From NCBI GenBank assembly GCA_945787445.1, contig CALZHT010000031.1:1-64000 (forward strand): a stretch of 64,000 nt of DNA, read 5' to 3'. Positions within the stretch are counted from its first letter, which is position 1. The number at the start of each line of letters is the position of its first letter. Under the pieces are notes generated by a model. It searched no databases. It saw only the letters and a list, made by a program, of their open reading frames with translations, and had not been told where the DNA came from. Of this stretch, positions 28,559 through 37,585 are shown piece by piece. The position numbers and the translations under genes are program-made. This stretch comes from an uncultured Desulfobulbaceae bacterium (GTDB lineage Bacteria > Desulfobacterota > Desulfobulbia > Desulfobulbales > CALZHT01).

Positions 28559-29406
28559 ATCTATCCTCCTTTTCTTTTTTCAAGAAAAAACAGCTAGATA
28601 ATGGTCATTATAGACTATTAACCGATTTCCATTTTGTTACGTATAGTTGGCATCAGTTGAAATCAAGACTGAACCGTTTTTGATTTTAACTTCCATAAGC
28701 ATTCTATGATCACACTCCAACCAAATTTCTCTTCAAATAATCCTCTTTTTCTATTTTTTGCGCGCCAATTAGAAATACCCTTGAGGGCAAGACCAACAAT
28801 TATTATGTCGTAAAAAAAAAAGAATGGAGTATTGTTGTTTAAACATCAACACAATGTGTAAAGCATATTCTTTAGCGTATCCATCCACGCAATATCATTC
28901 GCTTTGTCAGGCTACAGCGCCGTTGAAGCTTCTGCTGATCACTTAGAAAAGAAGAACTCGTATCGACCGACACGGGGCATTTTTTTCAAGGGGCAAAGAC
29001 GAACTCCGAAATCTTTTTACCTCGTACAATAAATCCTCGGGAGTCGTCCCTGAATCCATGATGGGAAATTTGTATATTTTTTTCTTGATGACTCTGCTGT
29101 TGAAAAAAACAATGTTTTCCCCCAGGAGAGAACAGACCTCTATAAAATCCAGAAGAATCGAGGCTAAATGGCTCGAATAATAATGGTAAAAGGATGGAGA
29201 AGCATTTGCAGAAGAATTCAGAAACTGGGCAAATAAGTATGGAGAAAAGCAGTTTCACTTTCTGCCAACAGTTCAGCAATAACTGGCGCGATGAATGCCT
29301 TATGACTAGACCGGAACTGGTCAGCTCCAAAGCTGGAATTGAAAAATGTTCACACTATTTCCAAAAAAAACTAAACCAAATAAAATATGAGGAATGGAGA
29401 ATCAAA
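28559..29406. other. Long gap without a supported gene
   Basis: This 848-base stretch is A/T-rich with many short ORFs in all frames and no recognisable domain. The ORF starting at 29194 in frame with the SET gene lacks SET features in its first 70 residues. No repeat shared with other parts of the window was seen. Confidence 0.5.
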
Positions 29407-29877
29407 ATGAAAAATGGATTTGAGTTAAGAGAATCTGATGGAAAAGGAGAAGGTGTTTTTCCGACGAGATCATTTAAAGCCGGTGAAATCATAATGGTCG
29501 GAATAATTGAAAAAGTACTGGAGGAGAATAATTCTCATGCTTCACAGGTAGGCGAAAATGAGCATGTATTACACGCTGGATTAATAAGTAAAGTTAATCA
29601 TTCCTGTGACCCTAATTGTGGTATCAGAGTAAATGATACTGGCGCCCATGACTTTGTGGCCATAAGAGACATTATTGGTAACGAAGAAATAACCTTCGAT
29701 TATGCTATGAGAAATTACGGTATTGATTATTTTCCGAAACAGTGCATATGCGGATCGGAGAGATGTCGTGGTAGAGTTACCGGCTGGAAAGATTTGCCGG
29801 ATGAAAGGAAAAATGAATATGAAGGGTTTGTTGCTCCCTACCTTCTTGAATTGGATGCCAAGTGTTCAATTACCTGA
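29407..29877 (+). CDS. SET-domain protein (putative protein lysine methyltransferase)
   Basis: The 156-residue protein is nearly only a SET domain. GEGVFPTRSFKAGE opens the fold, NHSCDPNC is the pseudoknot motif that binds SAM and substrate, ITFDY carries the catalytic Tyr, and the C-terminal CICGSERCRG is a post-SET zinc cluster. Such proteins are common in eukaryotes and patchy in bacteria. I chose the ATG at 29407 (GAGGAATGGAGAA upstream); a longer frame starts at 29194. It lies inside the accessory block and is a likely transferred gene; the substrate is unknown. Confidence 0.85.
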   Translation: MKNGFELRESDGKGEGVFPTRSFKAGEIIMVGIIEKVLEENNSHASQVGENEHVLHAGLISKVNHSCDPNCGIRVNDTGAHDFVAIRDIIGNEEITFDYAMRNYGIDYFPKQCICGSERCRGRVTGWKDLPDERKNEYEGFVAPYLLELDAKCSIT

Positions 29878-30307
29878 GCGTGGGATGGACAGAATCAGGA
29901 ATATACCTAATAAATGTTTCTAGTCGAAAGCCCCGCACAATTTTCGGCTTATTGAAGTTCAGCGTTTTTCAAAAAACGCGCATAAGCCAAGTATAGCGTA
30001 AGGCTGCGGCTGAAACTGGCGTTCCTGACTTTTACCCCTAATCGTGATAAGATTGGGACTTATGATGTCCATGAATTTGGAGTGGTAAAATATGAACTCC
30101 AATCTTTATGCATGCTTGCCAGAGGCTTCAAATTGCCTCAACATCTATACACTTATGATGTCCGAAATTTCCTTTCCGAGTTCCAATTAGCAGTTGGAAA
30201 TCTGTAATGAATCGGAGAAAATCCGGATAGTAACATATCTGCTATGAATTGATCTCTTGCTCAGAGATTTTGAATTACAGGTTGACAGATTAAACCTGAG
30301 GGAATTC
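29878..30307. other. Gap downstream of the SET gene
   Basis: No gene is supported in this 430-base gap; the two halves of a 30-residue ORF-like trace near 30090-30210 are too short to call. Nothing else is recognisable. Confidence 0.4.
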
Positions 30308-30343
30308 ATGGTTCCAAACCGCGCGTCATTTGGTTCCAAACCG
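30308..30343. repeat. Right inverted-repeat cluster of the accessory block
   Basis: ATGGTTCCAAACCGCGCGTC is followed by a second direct copy of GGTTCCAAACCG at 30332-30343. The first is the inverted match of 24380-24400. It lies about 70 bases from the terminator of the tRNA-Asn. Confidence 0.6.
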
Positions 30344-30411
30344 CTACAACAGCTACAGCTGCTAGTCTCGCATTGTAGGATATATACCCAGAAAGATAAT
30401 TTTTACTCCAT

Positions 30412-30451
30412 AAAAAAGAAAAGCCCGAGACCATTTACTGGAATCGGGCTT
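30412..30451 (-). terminator. Terminator of tRNA-Asn
   Basis: AAGCCCGA at 30421-30428 pairs with TCGGGCTT at 30444-30451; on the minus strand it is followed by a T run (A-rich 30412-30420). It follows the end of tRNA-Asn directly. Confidence 0.85.
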
Positions 30452-30459
30452 GCATTAAC

Positions 30460-30535
30460 TGGCTCCCCGGGCCGGACTCGAACCAGCGACAGGGTGGTTA
30501 ACAGCCACCTGCTCTACCAACTGAGCTACCGGGGA
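30460..30535 (-). tRNA. tRNA-Asn (anticodon GTT)
   Basis: The minus-strand cloverleaf begins TCCCCGGTAGCTCAGTTGG, has the anticodon GTT in CTGTTAA, a TTCGAGT T-loop and encodes CCA at its 3' end. All four stems pair well. Confidence 0.95.
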
Positions 30536-30554
30536 TCGGTAAATCAAAAGCGCT

Positions 30555-30583
30555 TTTATAGTCTAAAAGCTTCTTTTCGTCAA
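30555..30583 (-). promoter_or_regulatory. Sigma-70 promoter of tRNA-Asn
   Basis: On the minus strand TTGACG (30578-30583) is followed by a 17-base spacer and TATAAA (30555-30560), about 20 bases upstream of the tRNA. Confidence 0.75.
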
Positions 30584-30637
30584 TGATTTTGCAGGCGGAA
30601 TATTACGGTATTAAAAAAACCATTTCAACCTTTTTTC

Positions 30638-30666
30638 TTGACGGAATATCATGGTAGTGCTATTGG
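30638..30666 (+). promoter_or_regulatory. Candidate promoter of tRNA-Pro
   Basis: TTGACG at 30638-30643 and a 17-base spacer lead to TATTGG at 30661-30666, a weak -10. It is placed about 25 bases before the tRNA-Pro. Confidence 0.45.
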
Positions 30667-30690
30667 TAATCGCTTTCAAATTCCACAAAT

Positions 30691-30768
<78 letters not shown>

Positions 30769-30815
30769 TTTATCTCAAGTATATCCTCAAGACAACACCC
30801 TGCGTTGAGAGAATA

Positions 30816-30860
30816 CCTGCAGGAGGTCGTCCCGCATAAATTGCGGGATCGCCCCGACCA
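30816..30860 (+). repeat. tRNA-Pro 3' fragment with the T-arm replaced
   Basis: GCAGGAGGTCG and TCGCCCCGACCA, both identical to tRNA-Pro, recur here about 90 bases downstream, but the T stem-loop between them is replaced by another hairpin, TCCCGCA-TAAAT-TGCGGGA. The next 10 bases also resemble the tRNA's downstream flank. Confidence 0.7.
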
Positions 30861-30982
30861 ATTACTTCAATTATTTCCAGAAAATCAATCCTACTCAGCC
30901 GTTTTTGAGCTATTGTTTTTTTACATGAAAGCTCCATTTTTCTGTTTAATATGGAGTATTGATGAATGAGGGGAAGATTTTA

Positions 30983-31393
30983 TTATGGTTCCTTTCTTGT
31001 GATTTCCTTAATCCGGGCAAGATGCTTTTTGTCATACGAGAAGATTTCTGATATTCCTTGTTTCATCATCATCGCAGCGATGTAGCCGTCAATGAAATGA
31101 ATATTGCGGGTTAAATAAAATTCCACTGCTTTATCAACTAAAGCCCTATTAATCACTTCAAGACCGGGAGTTGCCAGAATAGCCTTGATCATGGCCCCAA
31201 CTTCAACATTTTTCAATCCATAGGCGGCCTCAAGAACCCACACTACCTCGGCAAGGACCATCTCGGCAGTCGCCAATTTGACCTTTCCAGCAGCAGCTTC
31301 ATCGAGCAGGGCTTCTACTCGATCGGCCTTTTCAGGATCATCATTGGTTAGGTAACGAATAAATAGATTGGTATCGACAAAAAAAGTCTTCAT
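30983..31393 (-). CDS. vapC: VapC-type PIN-domain toxin (putative ribonuclease)
   Basis: The 136-residue PIN domain has the acidic residues of the active site: Asp7 in VDTNLF, a Glu in the AE segment near 43-50, Asp in FIDGYIA and Asp in SYDKKH. VapC toxins cleave RNA, often tRNA, when not bound by VapB. The ATG overlaps the antitoxin stop (ATGA), as in other vapBC operons. Confidence 0.85.
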   Translation of the reverse strand: MKTFFVDTNLFIRYLTNDDPEKADRVEALLDEAAAGKVKLATAEMVLAEVVWVLEAAYGLKNVEVGAMIKAILATPGLEVINRALVDKAVEFYLTRNIHFIDGYIAAMMMKQGISEIFSYDKKHLARIKEITRKEP

Positions 31394-31638
31394 TCCATCT
31401 CCTTGCCTACCCGTTTCCCAACGGCGGTTTTGGCAGCCCGCCGTTCCGCATCAAAATCAGGTTTGCCAGGAGCCGCTACGCTGCCTCGCATATCCTTCAG
31501 GGTTTTAACCGGGACAAGGATGACTTTTTCACCTTCCCTGATAAAATCTACCTTATCGTTAGGTTTGATGTGTAACAGGTCGCGAATTGCTTTGGGAATC
31601 GTTACTTGTCCTTTGCTGGTTACCGTCGATGCGGCAAG
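31390..31638 (-). CDS. vapB: VapB/AbrB-type antitoxin without a normal start codon
   Basis: The 82-residue reading frame has the SpoVT-AbrB swapped-hairpin motif STVTSKGQVTIPKAIRDLL followed by IREGEKVILVPV, and a tail that would bind the toxin. The frame is open from 31704, but it contains no ATG, GTG or TTG before the motif; the codon at the expected start position (31636-31638) is CTT. Upstream in the frame lie codons matching the 3' end of phoH. It may be translated from an unusual start or be silent. Confidence 0.65.
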   Translation of the reverse strand, partial: LAASTVTSKGQVTIPKAIRDLLHIKPNDKVDFIREGEKVILVPVKTLKDMRGSVAAPGKPDFDAERRAAKTAVGKRVGKEME

Positions 31639-31704
31639 CTGGGAGCGTCTCTCTTTTTCAAGATTGAGGTGAGCAACTGTACCAGGGTTGACCCCCGGGT
31701 GTTT

Positions 31705-32462
31705 TTAACTAAGTTTATAATATTATTATATTTTAATAAGATTTACTCACAATGTTTTTACCCTGTCGCCAAAATAACCAATTGTCACCCTCGCCCCTTT
31801 GCCGGCCTGTGTAACCCTTTCCTTATTCCGTGCTTTCTGTCTCGTATCATTAACTCTTTCTTACGAACCAATAACTTGTAAACAAAGTGGCCTTTTTATA
31901 GCAAGCAGGTCAACGTCGTTTGCGTTTTCCGGGAAGGCGATAATTGCACTGTTGGTTTTCAGGAAAAATAATAAATAATTTTAGCAGGTTATAGACAGCG
32001 CCTTTTTCTCTTCTCGCTGGCATCCTGTTTGCTTTGGAGAGTTCTGTTATCGAAAAGTAAATGACAATCATGAAAGAGGAGACACCTGTATATGAGAAAA
32101 CCGATGATTTGTTTATCGATCGACAGCCGTATCGCCTCTCATTCAACATTGCCAAAGCACCAAAATCAGGGAAAAAAGTGGCTGAAAAGGGTGGATCTTA
32201 GTAACAGGATGGCAAAGTTCCCCAAGGATGAACTTTTGGTATGGCAGGCATTTTTGTTTTCCAGGTTATGGACAAGTAACAGCACCAAATTGTGCTGGCA
32301 GGTGATGCCATGTCACCGGAGGATGCACTAGAATATTTTCAGAAATTTCTTTTTGCAATGATCTTGAAGTTCCCCGCGGCTCTGCCTGAGTTGGATTCTC
32401 TAATTCGTTACGAAAATTTGCGGGGATGTGCTCACTGATCGTGTTCTCAAGGAGGTGTGAAA
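31705..32462. other. Gap between the vapBC pair and the beta-propeller gene
   Basis: No gene is supported in this 758-base gap. Short ORFs (for example at 32092-32331) have no domain and no ribosome binding site. Confidence 0.45.
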
Positions 32463-34019
32463 ATGAAAAAGATGGAAAGAAAAGAACCCATGATAAAGAT
32501 TGTTGCCACAGGGATGGTCGTATTCATGGCTGTATTCTTCTGGGGTGTGGTAGGGCATGCTGAGGAATATACCACGATTCAGCTGACCGACAACATTCAT
32601 AATGACTTTGACCCGCAGATCAATAACAGCGGTCAGGTTGTCTGGGCTGGATATGACGGCAATGACCTTGATATATTTCACTACAATGAGAGAGGTACAG
32701 GGAAGCTGCTCGAGAATAATTACCAGGATCAGTATCCCCAGGTCAATGCGAGCGGCCAGACGGTCTGGACTGGATCGGATGGCACAGGCAATGAGATCTT
32801 CCATTACAACGGTGCAATTGTTATACAGCTGACCAACGATGATTACAGCCTTGCGTCTAGGTCCCAGATCAATGACCTCGGCCAGATGGTCTGGAAGGGA
32901 TCGGACGGTAATGACTATGAGATCTTTCTCCATGATGGGGCGAACACCATCCAGCTGACTGACAACAATTATGATGATTTTGATCCCCGGATCAATAACA
33001 GCGGCCAGGTGGTCTGGTATGGAACGCACAACGATTCAGATTATGAGATTTTTCTCTATGACGGAAATGAGACAAGCCAACTGACCAACAACAGCTATCA
33101 TGATTATGACCCGCAAATTAATAGCAAAGGCCAGGTGGTCTGGACAGGATTTGACGGCAGAGATTATGAGATATTCCTCTATGACGGAAACGGGACCAGG
33201 CAGCTGACCGACAACAGCTATCATGATTTAGCCCCGCAGATCAATGACAACGGCCAGGTGACCTGGTATGGAAAACACAATGGTGCGGATTACGAGATCT
33301 TTGTCTATGACGGAATTTTGCCCGTACAGTTGACTGACAACAATTTTCCGGATAATGATCCCAAGATAAATGCCAGCGGCCAGGTGGTCTGGCATGGATG
33401 GGGTGGCAGGAGCAACGAGATCTTCCTTTATAACGGGACTGAGACCACCCAGCTTACCTACAACACTGATGATGATTATGCCCCGCAGATCAATGCCGGC
33501 GGCCAGATAGTCTGGGCCGGACATGACGGCAACGACTATGAGATCTTCCTTGCTGTCCCCCTGGGGGACACAGACAAAGACGGAATTCGTGATGATGTGG
33601 ACATGTGTCCGGCAGAAGATGCCACAGGATTTGACGTTGATGAGGACGGCTGTATAGACAGTACAAAGGGCTTGGCTGAAATAATAATCAGACTTTTGCA
33701 GGAAGGCAAAATAAAAAAAGAATTTCGGCGGAGTCTGCTCGCCAAGGTGGAAAATGCCGAGAAATCAGTGCGTAAAAATAACATCTGCGCTTCGACCCAT
33801 CAACTGAAGGCCCTTAAGAACCATATCAATGCCGAGAAATCAGTTCATAAAGGTAACATCTGCGCTTCGACCCATCAACTGAAGGCCCTTAAGAACCATG
33901 TCAATGCCCAGAGGAGACACAAGATCCATGCTGAGGCTGTAAAGGAGATCATTATCTATACAGATAGTGTGATATCGTATCTGAATAGCCAGGTGTCAGC
34001 AGGAAAGGATTGCGGCTGA
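32463..34019 (+). CDS. Secreted beta-propeller repeat protein (TolB-like) with Ca-binding and tandem C-terminal repeats
   Basis: The 518-residue protein has a signal peptide (hydrophobic core about residues 11-28, cleavage near VGHA). Eight repeats of about 40 residues follow, each with QLT, a DPQIN-type pair, GQVVW and DYEIFLYDG, as in a TolB/WD40-like beta-propeller. Next is a Ca-binding type-3 repeat (DTDKDGIRDD and similar). The C-terminal 100 residues contain two copies of NAEKSVRK..CASTHQLKALKNH. GGAGGTG precedes the ATG at 32463. Function unknown; probably an exported binding protein. Confidence 0.8.
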   Translation: MKKMERKEPMIKIVATGMVVFMAVFFWGVVGHAEEYTTIQLTDNIHNDFDPQINNSGQVVWAGYDGNDLDIFHYNERGTGKLLENNYQDQYPQVNASGQTVWTGSDGTGNEIFHYNGAIVIQLTNDDYSLASRSQINDLGQMVWKGSDGNDYEIFLHDGANTIQLTDNNYDDFDPRINNSGQVVWYGTHNDSDYEIFLYDGNETSQLTNNSYHDYDPQINSKGQVVWTGFDGRDYEIFLYDGNGTRQLTDNSYHDLAPQINDNGQVTWYGKHNGADYEIFVYDGILPVQLTDNNFPDNDPKINASGQVVWHGWGGRSNEIFLYNGTETTQLTYNTDDDYAPQINAGGQIVWAGHDGNDYEIFLAVPLGDTDKDGIRDDVDMCPAEDATGFDVDEDGCIDSTKGLAEIIIRLLQEGKIKKEFRRSLLAKVENAEKSVRKNNICASTHQLKALKNHINAEKSVHKGNICASTHQLKALKNHVNAQRRHKIHAEAVKEIIIYTDSVISYLNSQVSAGKDCG

Positions 34020-34100
34020 TAGATAAACATCTTTATAAGTTCGTGGCTCAATAGGACTTGTTCATCTCAGGCAGATGGTATTACACATGTAAATAGAAGC

Positions 34101-34132
34101 AAAAGCCCTGGCAATCGCCAGGGCTTTTTTTT
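34101..34132 (+). terminator. Rho-independent terminator after beta-propeller gene
   Basis: AAAAGCCCTGGC at 34101-34112 pairs with GCCAGGGCTTTT at 34117-34128 over a 4-base loop, followed by more T. The rest of the gap up to 34406 (about 270 bases) has no recognised feature. Confidence 0.9.
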
Positions 34133-34406
34133 ATTATACCCTTCCTCAAAAATTGGGGTGAGGGTGGTTCAGTGCTCAGGGGAAAGGTTTGACAATTGGA
34201 TATTTACAGATTTGGTTTGTGATTACTCTGAAATATTGTCTGAAAGTCCTCATTCCTATAGCAGAACGTGATGTCGTTATCAATAGATTGCTAAATTGCC
34301 TTATCAGGGCAGGATCACTCTTTTATCAGCAACGAAATTGACGAGCAGTTATTCCGCGTATATTTTCTGGCTCGCTCTGGAGCATTGCAACGAAAGTACG
34401 GCCGGT

Positions 34407-35735
34407 TCATAAAATATTGCTGGCCAGATCGGCGAGCTGGGAGCGTTCTCCTTTTTCGAGATTGATGTGGGCATAAAGCTGCTGGCCCTGCATTTTTTCG
34501 ATCAGATAGCTGAGGCCGTTGGACTGGCAATCGAGATAGGGATGATCGATCTGAAAAATATCGCCGGTAAACACTATTTTGGTGCCCTCGCCTGCCCTGG
34601 TGATGATCGTTTTCACCTCATGGGGAGTAAGGTTTTGGGCCTCGTCAACAATAAAGAATATCTTCACCAGAGAGCGACCCCTGATATAGGATAGGGGTGC
34701 TATCACCAGCTTATCTTCTTCAAGCAGCTTGGCGATATTTTTTTCCTTACCGTTTTTCTCGGAGAGCTGCATGACCCCGAGGTTATCGAATAACGGCTGC
34801 ATGTAAGGCTGGAGCTTGGATTCAATGTCGCCGGGCAAAAAGCCGATATCCTTGTTGCTGAGCGGAACAACGGGTCTGGCCATGAAGATCTGCCGGTACT
34901 GCCTTCTGGTCTGCAAGGCTGCCGCCAGGGTCAAGAGGGTTTTGCCGGTCCCCGCCTTGCCTGAAAGGGTTACGAGCTGGATATCGGGGTTCAGTAAGGA
35001 GTCAAGAGCAAAGATCTGCTCGGCATTGCGGGGCAATATGTTGTACGCCAATGTTTTGTCGACCCGCCTGATCCGCTCATTGGAGATATCATGTATCCCC
35101 AAGGCCGATTGTTTGCCGTTCTTCAGGATGAGGTATTCGTTGGCTAACAGATCGGACTGGAGATCAAGATCATTCTTAGAGCATCCGCCATGTCCATTAT
35201 ATATATTGCGCAACACCTCATTGTGGACATTTTCAAGGAGACGATAGCCTTTATAGAGCGAGCTGATGTCGCGCACCTGGTTTGTTTTATAATCCTCTGC
35301 CATGAGGCCTATGGATTTGGCCTTCATCCGTAAATTTACATCCTTGGTAACAAGAATGATATCCAGATCAGGCTTTTCCTTAGCCAAATGGTAAGCGATA
35401 TTGAGGATGTGGTGGTCGATCTTCTGGGGTGAGAAGTTGTGCGCCAGTTCCGGATGGATTTCCTGTTCGAGCTTGATTGATATCTTGCCCTTCTGCGGCT
35501 CGATTGTTACGCCACCGTTAAACAGTCGATCACCGCTTAAGGAATCAAGGGCCCGCAGGAATTCCCGGGCATGATAATTAATGGATTCTTTGCCTTTTTT
35601 AAACTGATCCAGTTCCTCCAGCACCGGTATCGGAATCGCGATATCATGCTCGTCAAATTGATATATGCAGCTGCTGTCATGAAGGATAACGTTGGTGTCA
35701 AGCACCATCAATTTTTTCTGTTTTCTGGGCGCCAT
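34407..35735 (-). CDS. PhoH-like ATPase with N-terminal PIN domain (YlaK type)
   Basis: The 442-residue protein has an N-terminal PIN domain (MVLDTNVILHD at residues about 9-19) and a PhoH helicase-like ATPase domain, with Walker A GKAGTGKT and Walker B FFIVDEAQNLTPHE. PIN-PhoH fusions are RNA helicase/ribonucleases. The last 20 residues (AHINLEKGERSQLADLASNIL) also match a stretch found next to the vapB gene at 31640-31690. Confidence 0.88.
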   Translation of the reverse strand: MAPRKQKKLMVLDTNVILHDSSCIYQFDEHDIAIPIPVLEELDQFKKGKESINYHAREFLRALDSLSGDRLFNGGVTIEPQKGKISIKLEQEIHPELAHNFSPQKIDHHILNIAYHLAKEKPDLDIILVTKDVNLRMKAKSIGLMAEDYKTNQVRDISSLYKGYRLLENVHNEVLRNIYNGHGGCSKNDLDLQSDLLANEYLILKNGKQSALGIHDISNERIRRVDKTLAYNILPRNAEQIFALDSLLNPDIQLVTLSGKAGTGKTLLTLAAALQTRRQYRQIFMARPVVPLSNKDIGFLPGDIESKLQPYMQPLFDNLGVMQLSEKNGKEKNIAKLLEEDKLVIAPLSYIRGRSLVKIFFIVDEAQNLTPHEVKTIITRAGEGTKIVFTGDIFQIDHPYLDCQSNGLSYLIEKMQGQQLYAHINLEKGERSQLADLASNIL

Positions 35736-36388
35736 GGAATTCCTTTATCTTCAATTGTTATTTCTAAAATCCCCAAAAAGAAATGCATTTTTGAAGGTTA
35801 GGAGCGGAATGGACATAGGTACTAATCACCTATGATATAATTCCTGACGCAGGATCACCTCTTGGTGGTCCGGGCGAAGACATAGGCTTGCCATGATCAG
35901 TTACTGTCAGCATTATTGCCATTATGCAGCAGATGCCTCCCAGGAAGAAAAGTTCTATCTACTGTTCGGAGAAAGGTATAGGCACCACGTCTGACCAGAG
36001 CATGCTTGATTGCATTCCGGTTAAAGACGTTGTTGCTGAAAAGAATGAAGGATATAGCCGCGGAGCGGTATTTGTGATTGGACCGAAAGAGTTGCCGGCG
36101 TGGTAATGAAGCAATGAACATGTCTTCGCGCACCGGATTAATGAATCCATCCATAATCTGATATTGACAAGGAATAGATGAGATTTCAAGTTTTTTTAAT
36201 GGGTTTTCTAAGAAACAGTCAGGGTCTTTTTGAGTTAGGCAATTGTAAGTAGTTGTAGTTCTGTTACGTCAAGGTTTTCATGGCTCTTCCCGGGCAGCAT
36301 TTTTTGGATTCTTTTCCACCCAAGCGTTGTTTAGTTGCAGGTGGAACTGCTGCATCAACTCAATGGATTGTAACGCTTTGACTTTTTC
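35736..36388. other. Gap without a supported gene
   Basis: A 653-base stretch with short ORFs on both strands around 35900-36190 that have no recognised domain. No clear promoter or hairpin was found. Confidence 0.4.
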
Positions 36389-37368
36389 CTATGGTTCGCA
36401 TGCCACATGACAGACGCCGGTTGGCGTTTCTACCGCATAAGGAAAGTATTTACGCTTAAACCTGAGGGCGACACTTACAAGGCCAATCAAAACCGGGACC
36501 TCAACAAGCGGGCCGATAACAGCTGCAAAGGCCTGGCCCGAATCAATACCGAATACGGCAATGGCCACAGCAATAGCCAGCTCGAAGTTATTGGAAGCTG
36601 CGGTAAAACTGAGGGTAGTGGATTGCTCATAGGTGGCACCGACTTTCATGGACAGAAAGAAAGATACCAGGAACATGACCAGGAAATAGATGGTCAGTGG
36701 CATGGCAATACGGATAACATCCAGGGGCAATTGGACAATATACTCGCCCTTGAGAGAAAACATGACCAGAATGGTGAACAAGAGAAATACCAAGGTGAGG
36801 GGGCTTATTCTTGGAACAAGTTTTTCCTGATACCACTCCTCGCCTTTGATTTTGATGCCGATAAAACGGGTAATCATGCCGCCCAGGAAAGGAATGCCGA
36901 GATAGATAAAAACGGATTGGGCAATTTCCTGCATGGATATTTTTACAATTGTCCCCTCAAGGCCGAGCCAGCCCGGCACAAGGGTAATGAAGAAATAGGC
37001 ATATACCGAGAAAAAAATAACCTGGAAAATGGAGTTAAAAGCCACCAGCCCGGCGCAATATTCCCGGTCACCATCAGCCAGGTCGTTCCAGACAATGACC
37101 ATGGCAATGCAGCGGGCCAGGCCGATGAGAATGAGACCGACCATATATTCGTGGTAGCCGGAGAGAAAAGAAACAGCCAGGAGAAACATGAGGACATGAG
37201 AATCAGGCCGACCGCAATGGGAATATTTGTGGTGCCGACTTGGAATGCGTTGATGATACTACGGATTTTTGGAAAAAAATAGCCGCCAAAAACCCCAACG
37301 AACATGGCCAGGAAAATCCATAAAGTCAAGTAACGGTCCAGAAAGGAAAGGCGTTTTGTAGATGCCAT
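36389..37368 (-). pseudogene. ACR3-family arsenite permease, broken by an internal deletion
   Basis: The frame from 37368 encodes the ACR3 N-terminus ([31 protein letters not shown]). The frame then shifts, and the C-terminal part up to 36389 continues with [45 protein letters not shown] and the remaining helices. By family comparison about 37 residues are missing at the junction near 37190. The junction reads CTCATG-TC-CTCATG, which fits a deletion between short direct repeats. The DNA otherwise looks well conserved, so the loss is recent. Confidence 0.85.
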
Positions 37369-37400
37369 GCGCAAAGTCTCTTGTGAAATTAATATTAAAT

Positions 37401-37500
37401 AATTGATGAAATCGTAAAAAAATACGATTTCATCGATGTATTACATTGTAACTATTTGAAATTACATGGCACGTTAACCGCTTTCCCGTCTTTTTGCGAG
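37401..37500 (-). repeat. Repeat family A, copy 2 (short form)
   Basis: On the minus strand, an A-rich end, GCGGTTAACGTGCCATGTAA, ATTTCAAATAGTTACAATG and CATCGATGAAATCG are followed by the closing hairpin ATGAAATCGTA-TACGATTTCAT. It lies between the ACR3 pseudogene and the AI-2E gene. Confidence 0.85.
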
Positions 37501-37585
37501 TGTGTCCTAATTGATTCCCCGATAAGTATGAAAAGGAAAATGGTATGACTAGGAATCCTTTCATTTTCCGGTTTGAAGGTGGCAA

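Noticed and set aside
33754-33903. CRISPR-like tandem repeat
   Set aside because: Only two adjacent units without spacers, in frame within a protein gene.
36407-37282. Plus-strand ORF of 291 codons
   Set aside because: It runs opposite to the ACR3 pseudogene; the product is highly polar with no family match. The ACR3 reading is strongly supported by family motifs.
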